A DNA stretch of 12,686 bases from Pseudomonadota bacterium. Lineage in GTDB: Bacteria > Desulfobacterota > Desulfovibrionia > Desulfovibrionales > Desulfovibrionaceae. The notes under the pieces are model-generated. The model had not been told where the DNA came from. It did no database searches and saw only the letters and a program-made list of their open reading frames with translations. A program made the translations under genes and the position numbers. Shown here one piece after another: positions 1 to 6,600 of this stretch. Where the stretch lies: NCBI GenBank assembly GCA_023435825.1, contig JAEZMB010000087.1:1-12686 (forward strand), given 5' to 3'. The number at the start of each line of letters is the position of its first letter. The stretch's first letter is position 1.

Positions 1-3
1 CCC

Positions 4-47
4 CAAAACAAATCCCCCCCCCCCCGGCCCCAAACCGGGGGCGGGGG
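4..47 (-). terminator. Intrinsic terminator of the Cys-rich protein gene, with a 12-C tract
   Basis: Read on the minus strand just past the end of the 85-residue protein gene. A 7-bp GC stem (21-27 with 35-41) encloses a 7-nt loop. After one mismatch the stem continues for 5 more pairs (15-19 with 43-47). It is followed by the T-rich sequence ATTTGTTTT. The left arm includes a run of 12 C (14-25), which is prone to length errors in sequencing and replication. Confidence 0.65.
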
Positions 48-95
48 AGGGCGCGTTCCATTGCCTATTCCATCAATCGCGGCAAGGGCCGGCCA

Positions 96-353
96 TTACT
101 TGGGCAGGGCCTTCCACTCCTCAATCACTTTCTTGCAAGCCGGGCTGGCCTTGTCGAGATTTTCCGGTTTGGCCACGCAGCCGCGCCGGCCGCCGCCGCC
201 TTTTTGCACATCGGCGCAGGGGCCGCCCGGAGCAATGAGCGCCGCGCATTCTTTTTCAAAAAGCGCCCGATTGGCGGCATCAGCCGCTTCGTCGGCAGCA
301 AAGGCCGTGGCGCTGACCAGCGTCAGCGCGATCACAAACAGCAAGCATCGCAT
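96..353 (-). CDS. Small secreted Cys-rich protein (Cys-rich/GLG1-repeat-like)
   Basis: An 85-residue protein with a clear signal peptide: a short basic start, a hydrophobic core at about residues 4-18, and likely cleavage near AFA/AD at 19-20. The predicted mature part is about 65 residues and mostly hydrophilic. It has four cysteines (36, 46, 59, 73), which suggests two disulfide bonds in the periplasm. The spacing and the SPACKKVIEEW ending resemble single Cys-rich repeats of the GLG1 type (PF00839) found in many proteobacterial secreted proteins; this match is by eye. The start is supported by AGGAGG 7 nt upstream (361-366). The gene stands alone with a terminator downstream (4-47). A weak promoter candidate lies upstream: TTGAAC at 461-466 and TATATC at 436-441 on the minus strand, with a long 19-nt spacer. 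The function is unknown. Confidence 0.8.
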   Translation of the reverse strand: MRCLLFVIALTLVSATAFAADEAADAANRALFEKECAALIAPGGPCADVQKGGGGRRGCVAKPENLDKASPACKKVIEEWKALPK

Positions 354-366
354 TCTCTTTCCTCCT

Positions 367-728
367 GACGGTGTTGGAGTTCAGAAAAAGTCCGCAAACT
401 TACACAATCAAATGTTGAAGAAAACCTCCGCTTGGGATATATTTGAAGGCTTCTTAGCAAGTTCAAAAAATCACAAAGTCCGCGTCTTGTCCAGCAAAAA
501 GTTGCTTCCCGCAATAATGCGTTGCAGCAGCTTCCAAAGGCGTTCGACGACCGTCCCGCGGTCCGACACGCCGTCCATTCCGACACCGCCCCAAGCGCGC
601 GACCAATGACGGACGGATCAACGGCCAAGGGCCGGCAAGACCGGGGTTCGCCCGACAGCGCCGATCCTCCCCGACCACGCGCCTCGCCCGGGACGATCCG
701 CCGGACGCGTTACCGCGTCACCGCAGAA
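367..728. other. Gap of about 360 bases with no supported gene
   Basis: The first ~120 bases are AT-rich and probably carry the promoter of the minus-strand Cys-rich gene. From about 480 onward the DNA is GC-rich. The open frames here have no recognisable domain, no convincing ribosome site, and overlap one another on both strands. A perfect small hairpin, GACGCG-TTAC-CGCGTC, lies at 704-719. Bases 714-721 are also complementary to 823-830 near the right end of the adjacent repeat. Confidence 0.6.
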
Positions 729-732
729 CCTC

Positions 733-834
733 GTGTCGCGCCCACGAAAAGCGCATAACACATTTCGCAGGCAGCACATTATAACAATTCGTTTTTCTTG
801 ATAAATACTATCGTATTTTTTAGTGACGCGACAC
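733..834 (+). repeat. Copy 1 of a ~102-bp repeat with inverted ends
   Basis: Its ends are the inverted repeats GTGTCGCG (733-740) and CGCGACAC (827-834). It aligns end to end with 8807-8909 with about one single-base gap. The outer ~25 bases on the left and ~40 on the right are nearly identical, while the middle has diverged. Both copies have the same orientation and the same flanking letters (CCTC before, TA after), so the unit may extend to 729-836. An inner hairpin AAATAC-TATC-GTATTT (803-818) is a degraded form of the 12-bp hairpin in copy 2. No open frame lies inside. It looks like a non-autonomous MITE-like or other short dispersed element; no target-site duplication is visible. Confidence 0.75.
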
Positions 835-1580
835 TAACGCGGCATCAGCGCGAACACGCCCCAGCCCAGGTATTCCCGCGTGTACGCGGCATGGCGCGCG
901 GGCTCCGAGGTCAGCCTGGCCCGCACCTCCCCCGCCAGTTCGTCGTCGGGGTGGGCCTCCAGCCAGCGGCGCATGGTGAGCCATTTGGCCGCTTCGTAGC
1001 GGTCCCAGCCGTCCTGGTCGGCCAGGACCATCTCCACGACGTCGCAGCCCAGGCGGCCAAACGACGCGACAAGCTCGGGGAGGGTGAGAAAGTCGGCGAC
1101 CGCGCCGGCCAGACAGCCCTTGGCGACCTCTTCGGTCGGCGGCACTTGCCGCCAATAGGGTTCGCCGATGAGGATGATCCCGCCGTCGCGCAGGCTTTGC
1201 GCCAATAGTTTTATCGTGCCGGCGACGCCGCCGCCGATCCAGGTGGCCCCGACGCAGGCGGCCAGGCCGACTTTCTCGTCAGCGACATAACCGGCAGCGT
1301 CGCCGTGGATGAACCGGACCCGGTCGGCCACGCCGAGCTCCACGGCCCGGCGCCTGGCCTGCTCGGTGAACAGCTCGCTTAAGTCCACGCCAACGCCGCC
1401 TATGCCGTGATCGCGGGCCCAGGTGCACAGCATCTCCCCCGAACCGCTGCCGAGGTCGAGGACGCTCTCCCCCGGCTCCAGGCGCAGCGCCGCGCCGAGT
1501 ACGGCGAACTTTTCAGGCGTGAACGGATTGTGGATACGGTGGGCGCTTTCCGTGATGGTGAAAATCCGGGGAATGTCCAT
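834..1580 (-). CDS. Class I SAM-dependent methyltransferase
   Basis: A 248-residue soluble protein with a Rossmann-type methyltransferase fold. The SAM-binding motif I, VLDLGSGSGE, is at 40-49. The acidic end of strand 2 (GVGVD) is at 62-66. HGDA at 92-95 is the usual post-II acidic position, and a strand at 134-139 (GIILIG) precedes EPYW. These features put it in the large UbiE/COQ5-like class I group; nothing identifies the substrate. The start ATG has an AAGGA about 11 nt upstream, a long spacing, but the frame and N-terminus fit the family. A promoter candidate lies at 1657-1685. The TAG stop overlaps the end of the adjacent repeat, yet the C-terminus (WGVFALMPR) looks natural rather than truncated. 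The TylF-type methyltransferase downstream of its promoter is on the opposite strand and unrelated in sequence. Confidence 0.85.
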   Translation of the reverse strand: MDIPRIFTITESAHRIHNPFTPEKFAVLGAALRLEPGESVLDLGSGSGEMLCTWARDHGIGGVGVDLSELFTEQARRRAVELGVADRVRFIHGDAAGYVADEKVGLAACVGATWIGGGVAGTIKLLAQSLRDGGIILIGEPYWRQVPPTEEVAKGCLAGAVADFLTLPELVASFGRLGCDVVEMVLADQDGWDRYEAAKWLTMRRWLEAHPDDELAGEVRARLTSEPARHAAYTREYLGWGVFALMPR

Positions 1581-1656
1581 GGGGGAGGGTTTCCTTCTGG
1601 GCGTAAAGCCATTTCAAACGTGCCGGATCGGCAGCCGTGCGCCGCAAGGCTCCTTG

Positions 1657-1685
1657 CTTAGAGAAACAGTACAGGCAATAGTCAA
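1657..1685 (-). promoter_or_regulatory. Candidate sigma-70 promoter of the class I methyltransferase
   Basis: On the minus strand the -35 box is TTGACT (1680-1685), matching 5 of 6 consensus bases. It is followed by an exact 17-nt spacer and the -10 box TCTAAG (1657-1662), matching 4 of 6. The start codon is about 75 bases downstream. Confidence 0.4.
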
Positions 1686-1960
1686 GCGCAAAAACGCGAA
1701 CAGCCCCGACGCATCCGGCCCGACGCGAAGAAAGCGTAACAAGCAAAGAACGACAGAATAGCACGTGAACCGTATTTCGCTTTGTTCCTATGGACCTGTT
1801 GCCGCGAAAGGCCCGACGCATGGGCAACCGGCGGACTGCTCCCTGTGATAGCCATGGTAGAACCCAAAATGAGCCCGTCGCGGCGCGTGGATGCTGCCGT
1901 TATCGTTGCCGCCCGGTACAGCTATCCGCCCAATCTACAGCAGGTTACGGACTCGCTTGA

Positions 1961-1990
1961 TTGACAGGCGGAAGTCTGCGCGGCTACGGA
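1961..1990 (+). promoter_or_regulatory. Possible promoter of the TylF-type gene
   Basis: A perfect -35 box TTGACA is at 1961-1966, about 90 bases before the start codon. The -10 region with an 18-nt spacer (TACGGA, 1985-1990) is poor, so this site would need an activator or may be chance. Confidence 0.25.
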
Positions 1991-2052
1991 GGAACAAACT
2001 CCAGCAAGATCCTGGACAGTGGGTTGGGCACTGGGACAGGCAGAGGTTTTAC

Positions 2053-2751
2053 ATGGACATGCAGCGGTTGATTTCCGAAGTTTTGCGCAAGCTGCCGCGA
2101 CAGACAGAGATCGAAGCGAAATGCAGCATCCTCGGTCTCGTCAAAAAGCTCGGGTTGACGGACATCCGTCCGCAATCGTGCTGGGAGCCTCAAAAGAAGC
2201 GCTTCATCCTGCGCTGCCTTTTGGAAACCGAGGATCTCGAAGGCGATATCGTGGAGTTCGGGGTGTACCAGGGTGGCGGGACGCTGTTCATGGCCGGCAT
2301 CCTTCGGGACATGGATTCCAGCAGGCGCATTCACGCCCTGGACACCTTCGAGGGGATGCCCAAACCCCATGACAACGACATCATCCCTGGGGCGCACGGA
2401 TACTGCTATGAGGAGAATTTCTTTGCCGACAGCTCATACGCCTACCTGAATTTCGTCAAAAATCACTACGGATTCAGCGGCATCTCCTTGTACAAAGGCC
2501 TATTCTCAGACAATTATCACCGCATAGCCGACAACAGATTCTCACTTTGCATCATCGATTCCGACCAGTACGCCAGCACCTTGGAGTGCCTCGAATTCAT
2601 TTATCCTCGCACAGCGGCTGGCGGACTTGTTCTCGTGGACGACGTGCCCTTGCCCGGCGTGGCCAAGGCCGTGGAGAGCTTCCTCGCCGACAAGCCCGAA
2701 ACCCTGGAGCCCGGCGCCCTGGGGATGCAGTTTTTCCGCAAATCCGCTTAA
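2053..2751 (+). CDS. TylF/macrocin-type O-methyltransferase
   Basis: A 232-residue protein of the TylF/MycF family (PF05711), Mg-dependent enzymes that transfer a methyl group from SAM to a sugar hydroxyl. Visible family features are the SAM-binding strand GDIVEFGVYQGGG (64-76), the LDTFEGMP segment (96-103), the KGLFSDN segment (148-154), and acidic metal/substrate residues in IIDSDQYAS (167-175) and LVDD (194-197). The start at 2053 has CAGAGG ending 6 nt upstream; ATG at 2059 is an alternative. The frame stays open back to 1891, but that part does not resemble the family. The gene stands alone, with no glycosyltransferase or other sugar genes beside it, so its natural substrate cannot be inferred. 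Its middle part (2401-2520) is about 44% GC, well below the right half of the window, which hints at transfer. Confidence 0.85.
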   Translation: MDMQRLISEVLRKLPRQTEIEAKCSILGLVKKLGLTDIRPQSCWEPQKKRFILRCLLETEDLEGDIVEFGVYQGGGTLFMAGILRDMDSSRRIHALDTFEGMPKPHDNDIIPGAHGYCYEENFFADSSYAYLNFVKNHYGFSGISLYKGLFSDNYHRIADNRFSLCIIDSDQYASTLECLEFIYPRTAAGGLVLVDDVPLPGVAKAVESFLADKPETLEPGALGMQFFRKSA

Positions 2752-3101
2752 CGCCCCTGCCTCCTCCCAGCACCTCCACTCACCCGGCGTCTTCATGCCC
2801 GATCCGGACACGAGACGCCCCTTGGTGGAAACAGCAACGCAATCCTTCCCAGCCGCTTGTTGCCTGGCGACACGAAGAGCGTGCCGGAGCAGGAATACCC
2901 CGACCGACGAGCAGGACAACCACGCCGGCCGGGGCACAACCTTGAACAACGAAGACTCCGTCTGCAAGTGCCATGGATTCGACGGCACATTGCCCTAGAA
3001 GACTATCAGCAAAAAATTGAGCCAGGCACTCTGAACAAGTCAGCCAGGCAGGGCGACAAATGCCACAACAGGCTTGAGAGACGTCACTGCCTGGCATTCT
3101 A
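2752..3101. other. Convergent gap of about 350 bases with no supported gene
   Basis: This lies between the stops of the plus-strand TylF-type gene and the minus-strand protease. The open frames have no ribosome sites or recognisable domains. The protease-proximal part contains the repeated GCCAGGCA motifs described as a candidate terminator. No clear terminator for the TylF-type gene was found. Confidence 0.5.
3011..3095 (-). terminator. Candidate terminator of the secreted protease, with alternative arms
   Basis: On the minus strand, just after the protease stop, GCCAGGCA (3088-3095) can pair with either of two copies of TGCCTGGC (3043-3050 or 3021-3028). The pairing to 3043-3051 is 9 bp with a ~35-nt loop. 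The distal copy is followed by TTTTTT (3011-3016). The long loop makes it a non-standard terminator. Confidence 0.4.
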
Positions 3102-4322
3102 CTAATGGGCTTGGTCGAGTTTCTGCTGTGTCTCGAAATCCAGTTCATCCCTTAGTTCAAGAGGGGTGTCCACCAAGGCCGCCCGGGCTTGAATCTCCCC
3201 TGCGTTAGGACCGAGCTGACCGTCCGCGTTGTAGTTAATATTCTGCCAGTTGTTTTGCGTTGTGAGCGTTTCCGTTGTGTAGCCGCTTCCATTGATGTCG
3301 GCGCTTACCGGAGAAGTGTCGATGATGTTATTCTTGTTCCAGTCGATGCCTGCGGCCGCATTGGTGACGGACGTATAATAGTAACTCCCGCCAGACACGT
3401 AATAGTAGCGGGTGCCGTAGGCACTGACGTCGCCAGCCCCGGTCAGCCCGAGGCCCTCCTGCAGGGATGCCTTGTTGAGGCTCGGGGTGTTGATCCGCTG
3501 ATAGTCGAAATTGAGAGGGTAGCCCGCATCGCCCCAGTGCCCGTCTTTATACAAGCCCCAGGTTTGGAAAAAATAATTCATGACGCTCAGATAGTTGGGC
3601 TTGTAATTCGTATTATCCGACCCGCCATGCCGCAGCCCGAGGCAATGGCCAAGCTCATGAATAAAAGTCCCAAGCTTTTGCCAGTCCGTACCGCCGACAG
3701 GGTTCCACCCTCCCAGGGCGACAAGGAAATCGGTGCCAGGAATCCCTCTGGCCAACCCGCTCGAGGTCCCTTGGTTGTACGTATTCACCCAGATCATATA
3801 GCGAAACGTCTTTGCATAGGCCGCATTGAAAGAGTTGTTTTTTAATACATCGAAGTCATTCCACACCTGCACATAATCATTGGCGACCCCCAATGTTTGC
3901 GAATACGGAACTTGATTTTTGAGTATAGGATGAATGTGTATCCCGGTTGTTCCATCCCTGTTTGTCACGGGCGCATTATTGAATACTGCTATTATATTGT
4001 CTATAACAGCCTGGGAAGGCCCAAGATTTACGCTTCCAGGCGTTACCATGTAATCCATCCATACAAACAGATCTTTATGGCCTACCTTTGCGCCCATTGC
4101 TGGCAAATTAACATAAACCCCATTTACTGTATATCCTCTCAACTTCCAAAGATCAGGAATGCCATCCCCGCTGCTGTCCCTTGTAATGGGCGGCGTAGTG
4201 ATCTCAGGAATAAGCAATGGAATGTTAAAATCGTCAGCAAGAAGCGAATTCCCAACCAATATACAAGCCACGAACATGGTTAACGATATCACTAGTTTTG
4301 CCATAGTCTGACGCGTTCCCAT
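3102..4322 (-). CDS. Secreted metzincin-type zinc metalloprotease
   Basis: A 406-residue protein with an N-terminal signal peptide (basic start, hydrophobic core about 10-28, likely cleavage after LLA at 29). The zinc site HELGHCLGLRH (222-232) is the complete metzincin HExxHxxGxxH motif, giving three His ligands and the catalytic Glu223. SVMNY with Met248 is the expected Met-turn. A Ca-binding-like loop with alternating acidic residues follows the signal peptide (DSSGDGIPD, 49-57). A second possible loop is DWNKNNIID (327-335). It should therefore be an exported, calcium-stabilised endopeptidase; the substrate is unknown. It ends in a charged tail without a membrane anchor. The start at 4322 is chosen because GGAGG sits 8 nt upstream, overlapping an earlier in-frame ATG (4337) that has no ribosome site. 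The N-terminal half is markedly AT-rich (about 42% GC at 3841-4140), so recent acquisition is likely. Confidence 0.88.
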   Translation of the reverse strand: MGTRQTMAKLVISLTMFVACILVGNSLLADDFNIPLLIPEITTPPITRDSSGDGIPDLWKLRGYTVNGVYVNLPAMGAKVGHKDLFVWMDYMVTPGSVNLGPSQAVIDNIIAVFNNAPVTNRDGTTGIHIHPILKNQVPYSQTLGVANDYVQVWNDFDVLKNNSFNAAYAKTFRYMIWVNTYNQGTSSGLARGIPGTDFLVALGGWNPVGGTDWQKLGTFIHELGHCLGLRHGGSDNTNYKPNYLSVMNYFFQTWGLYKDGHWGDAGYPLNFDYQRINTPSLNKASLQEGLGLTGAGDVSAYGTRYYYVSGGSYYYTSVTNAAAGIDWNKNNIIDTSPVSADINGSGYTTETLTTQNNWQNINYNADGQLGPNAGEIQARAALVDTPLELRDELDFETQQKLDQAH

Positions 4323-4327
4323 CGCTG

Positions 4328-4335
4328 CCCCCTCC
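4328..4335 (-). promoter_or_regulatory. Ribosome binding site that fixes the protease start
   Basis: The minus strand reads GGAGGGGG, with its GGAGG part 8 nt before the ATG at 4322. The site overlaps the upstream ATG at 4337, which lacks any site of its own. Confidence 0.65.
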
Positions 4336-4916
4336 ATTACGCCGTGAGACTTTAGGCGAATCTACCAAATCTCCGCAGGCCCCTCTAGACATCCGCGCCA
4401 ATATTTTGATTACGATTTTGTTCGCCAGAAAACAGCGCTTGGAAATCGGACAGAAACCGCCATAAGCAGGCCACGGACATGGCCGAGCGGCCTAAGACAA
4501 TATTTTTGAAAGCTCTTGTAGGTCTCGCCATCTTGATCCGCCTCTCGATCCACTTCTCGCCCGACGCAATGGCAGTTGACCGTTACAGAGCCAAGTCCCG
4601 CAACGCCCCCTTATCGCGTCATGGCGACCGAACCAGAAAAAGGCGTCTGGCGCGATCCATCATTGTTCCAAAGGGCGAATGCGGCCAACAGGGCTGGTAC
4701 CGCGATGCCGGGCACTGAGCGCGATTGCACACGGCGGGCTCGACCGGACTGGGCATGGTTTTGTGGCGAGAATGCGTGTGCGGAGTGAGGATCGGAGCAA
4801 CACCCACTGGGTAGGCGCAGGAGCAGTGCGGCCCAACCAGGGCAATCTTCACCCTGTTGCACCGTTCATAATGCCTCTTGGCCGGACTTGAACGAGACCA
4901 GCGGCCTTTCCCAAAT
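4336..4916. other. Gap of about 580 bases with no supported gene
   Basis: The part next to the protease (4340-4580) is AT-rich and should hold its promoter, but no good -35/-10 pair was found. A plus-strand frame at 4479-4718 has a short hydrophobic stretch but no ribosome site or known domain. Bases 4600-4900 are more GC-rich, with overlapping frames on both strands and nothing recognisable. The stretch ends at the tRNA terminator. Confidence 0.5.
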
Positions 4917-4940
4917 AAAAAAGGCCGCGCCGGCCCTTTT
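4917..4940 (-). terminator. Intrinsic terminator of tRNA-Leu
   Basis: On the minus strand AAAAGGGCCG pairs with CGGCCTTTTT across a GCG loop, giving a 10-bp stem with one G-U pair, ending in six T. It begins about 30 bases after the tRNA 3' end. A competing perfect 9-bp inverted repeat (4901-4909 with 4920-4928) uses the same right arm. On the plus strand the hairpin also ends in TTTT, so it may act in both directions. Confidence 0.75.
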
Positions 4941-4970
4941 CGACCGTCGCAGCCTCTTGAGGGAAATGCC

Positions 4971-5057
4971 TGGTGCCCGAGGCCGGAATCGAACCGGCAC
5001 GTCCCGAAGAACAAGGGATTTTAAGTCCCTGGCGTCTACCAGTTCCGCCACTCGGGC
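4971..5057 (-). tRNA. tRNA-Leu (anticodon UAA)
   Basis: An 87-base cloverleaf, the usual size for leucine tRNA with its long variable arm. The acceptor arm GCCCGAG (5051-5057) pairs with CTCGGGC (4975-4981). The 3' CCA is encoded (4971-4973). The T arm carries the standard GGTTCGATTCC core. The anticodon stem AGGGA/TCCCT encloses the loop CTTAAAA, giving anticodon TAA, which reads UUA (and UUG by wobble). The D arm begins TGGCGGAACTGGTAGACGC, as in class II tRNAs. A good terminator follows at 4917-4940 and a candidate promoter precedes it at 5069-5098. Confidence 0.96.
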
Positions 5058-5068
5058 ACTGAAACCCG

Positions 5069-5098
5069 CTTCTTGCCCCGAATCCCGCGCCGCGTCAA
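5069..5098 (-). promoter_or_regulatory. Candidate promoter of tRNA-Leu
   Basis: The minus strand has TTGACG (5093-5098), matching 5 of 6 bases of a -35 box. A weak -10 (AAGAAG, 18-nt spacer) is followed by GC-rich bases typical of stable-RNA promoters. The tRNA 5' end is about 11 bases downstream. Confidence 0.3.
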
Positions 5099-5274
5099 TT
5101 CCAACGCCATGGCGCGCGGGCCGAACCCACCGCCGCCCCAGGGCCATGGCCGGCAATTCCAGACCGCCCCGCCGCGTGCCATCGCCCGGCATTGCCATGA
5201 CCTCGCCCGCCGTAGCGCCATCGCCCCTTCCCGCGCGTAGCCAGCCGGCCCCTTTCCTGCTACACCTCCCCACC

Positions 5275-6600
5275 ATGTCGCAGCCACGCAAACGCACGGT
5301 CGTCCTCGGTCTCGACGGGCTTCCCCGCACCCTGGCCCAAAGCCTGGCCGCCTCCGGCCGGCTGCCCAACCTCGCCCGCCTGCTCGCCATCGACGCGGCA
5401 AGCATTGAGGCCGAACTGCCCGAACTCTCGCCCGTCAACTGGACGAGCTTTTTGACCGCCGCCAACCCCGGCCGCCACGGCGTCTACGGCTTCGTCGGCA
5501 TCGACCCGGCCAGCTATCGCCTGGGGCCTGTGGACGCCTCGGCCATTGCCGCGCCCACCCTCATGACCCGCGCCACCCAGGCCGGACTGGTCGCCAAAAT
5601 GGTCAACATCCCCTGCGCCGCGCCGGTTTCGCCCCTGAGCGGAGCCATCATCGCCGGCTTTCCCGAGACCGACCTCGCCCGGGCCGTGTATCCGCCGGAG
5701 CTGGCGCAGAATCTGAAACTCGCCGGCTACCGCATCGAGGCCGACACCACCAAGGGCGCGGCCGATTTCGATACGCTCGCCCGGGAACTGCGCGCCACCC
5801 TGGCCTCGCGCCGGGCCGCCCTGGAAATGCTCTGGGCCGGCGGCGACTTCGATCTGTTCATGATCGTGTTGACCGAAACCGACCGGCTGTTCCATTTCTT
5901 CTTCCCTGCCGTGGCCCGGCCCGAGCATCGCCTCCACGGCCCGGCTCTCGATCTCCTGGCCGACTGGGACAAGCTGATCGGGCTGATCCTGGACCGCTAC
6001 GAGGCCCTGGCCGGACCCAAGCGCTTTTTCGCCCTGGCCGACCACGGATTCACCGAACTCGAAACCGAGTTCGACCTCAACGTCTGGCTGGCCGGCAAGG
6101 GCTTGCTGCGCGTCGAACCCGGGGCCACCGGCGAATACGACGCCCGCATCGTGCCCCACCACACCGCCGCCTTTGCCCTGGACCCGGGGCGGGTCTACAT
6201 CAATATCAAAGAGCGCTTCGCCCGGGGCGTCTTCCACGAGCACGTGGCCGAAAAGCTGGCCGAGGACCTGCGCGGCGAACTGCTGGCCATCGTCCACGAC
6301 GGCCGGCCGGTCATGGAAGCCGTGCACCTGCGCGGCGAGATCTACGCCGGCCCGCAACTGCGCCGCGCCCCGGACGTCGTGTGCGTGCCCCGGCCGGGCG
6401 TCAGCCTCACGGCCAAATTCAACCGCACCGAGCTGACCGGGCACTACGGCCGGTTTGGCTGCCACAGCCCGCACGACGCGCTGTGGTGCGACTCCGAAGG
6501 CTCCCGCCCGCAGCGTACCTCCGACGCCGGAGCCGTGGTCGCCGCTTCCCGTGGTCTGCCCGAACCCAAAGAGTTTCCATGGATTTCGCCCGCGAACTGA
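5275..6600 (+). CDS. Alkaline-phosphatase-superfamily phosphohydrolase (COG3379-like)
   Basis: A 441-residue soluble protein resembling the COG3379 phosphohydrolase/phosphomutase group of the alkaline phosphatase superfamily. The N-terminal metal site is VVLGLDG with Asp14. SPVNWTSF (52-59) carries the likely Thr57/Ser58 nucleophile, followed by the family signature NPGRHGVYGF (64-73). ETD...H (201-207) and ADHGF (Asp256, His257) supply further metal ligands. GCHSPHDALW (395-404) supplies a late His. A two-metal phosphoester hydrolase is expected; the substrate is unknown. The frame is open far upstream across the tRNA, but the family begins just before VVLGLDG, so ATG 5275 is used. It has no clear ribosome site; ATG 5197 is a less likely alternative. 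It overlaps the helicase start by 22 bases, so the two are probably co-transcribed. Confidence 0.82.
   Translation: MSQPRKRTVVLGLDGLPRTLAQSLAASGRLPNLARLLAIDAASIEAELPELSPVNWTSFLTAANPGRHGVYGFVGIDPASYRLGPVDASAIAAPTLMTRATQAGLVAKMVNIPCAAPVSPLSGAIIAGFPETDLARAVYPPELAQNLKLAGYRIEADTTKGAADFDTLARELRATLASRRAALEMLWAGGDFDLFMIVLTETDRLFHFFFPAVARPEHRLHGPALDLLADWDKLIGLILDRYEALAGPKRFFALADHGFTELETEFDLNVWLAGKGLLRVEPGATGEYDARIVPHHTAAFALDPGRVYINIKERFARGVFHEHVAEKLAEDLRGELLAIVHDGRPVMEAVHLRGEIYAGPQLRRAPDVVCVPRPGVSLTAKFNRTELTGHYGRFGCHSPHDALWCDSEGSRPQRTSDAGAVVAASRGLPEPKEFPWISPAN

Larger units (their letters stand above)
1581..2052. other. Divergent gap of about 470 bases with no supported gene
   Basis: This lies between the minus-strand methyltransferase and the plus-strand TylF-type gene. 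It holds promoter candidates for both (1657-1685 and 1961-1990). An in-frame upstream extension of the TylF frame reaches 1891, but it encodes a basic, low-complexity stretch unlike the family, so it is treated as untranslated. No repeat or RNA gene was recognised. Confidence 0.55.

Noticed and set aside
778..783. Perfect TATAAT on the minus strand inside repeat copy 1
   Set aside because: No -35 box at a suitable distance, not conserved in copy 2, and no gene start follows.
4479..4496. GGCCGAGCGGCCTAAG, similar to a tRNA-Ser/Leu D arm
   Set aside because: No acceptor, anticodon or T arm can be found around it, so it is probably chance.
4479..4718. 79-residue plus-strand frame with a short hydrophobic segment
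   Set aside because: No ribosome site, no known domain and a basic low-complexity end; overlapping frames exist on both strands.
4888..5274. Upstream extension of the phosphohydrolase frame
   Set aside because: It crosses the tRNA-Leu gene on the opposite strand and encodes nothing family-like.
5260..6474. Long minus-strand open frame (404 residues) opposite the phosphohydrolase
   Set aside because: A Gly/Gln/Val-rich shadow of a real gene in GC-rich DNA, with no domain. The plus-strand frame carries the family motifs.
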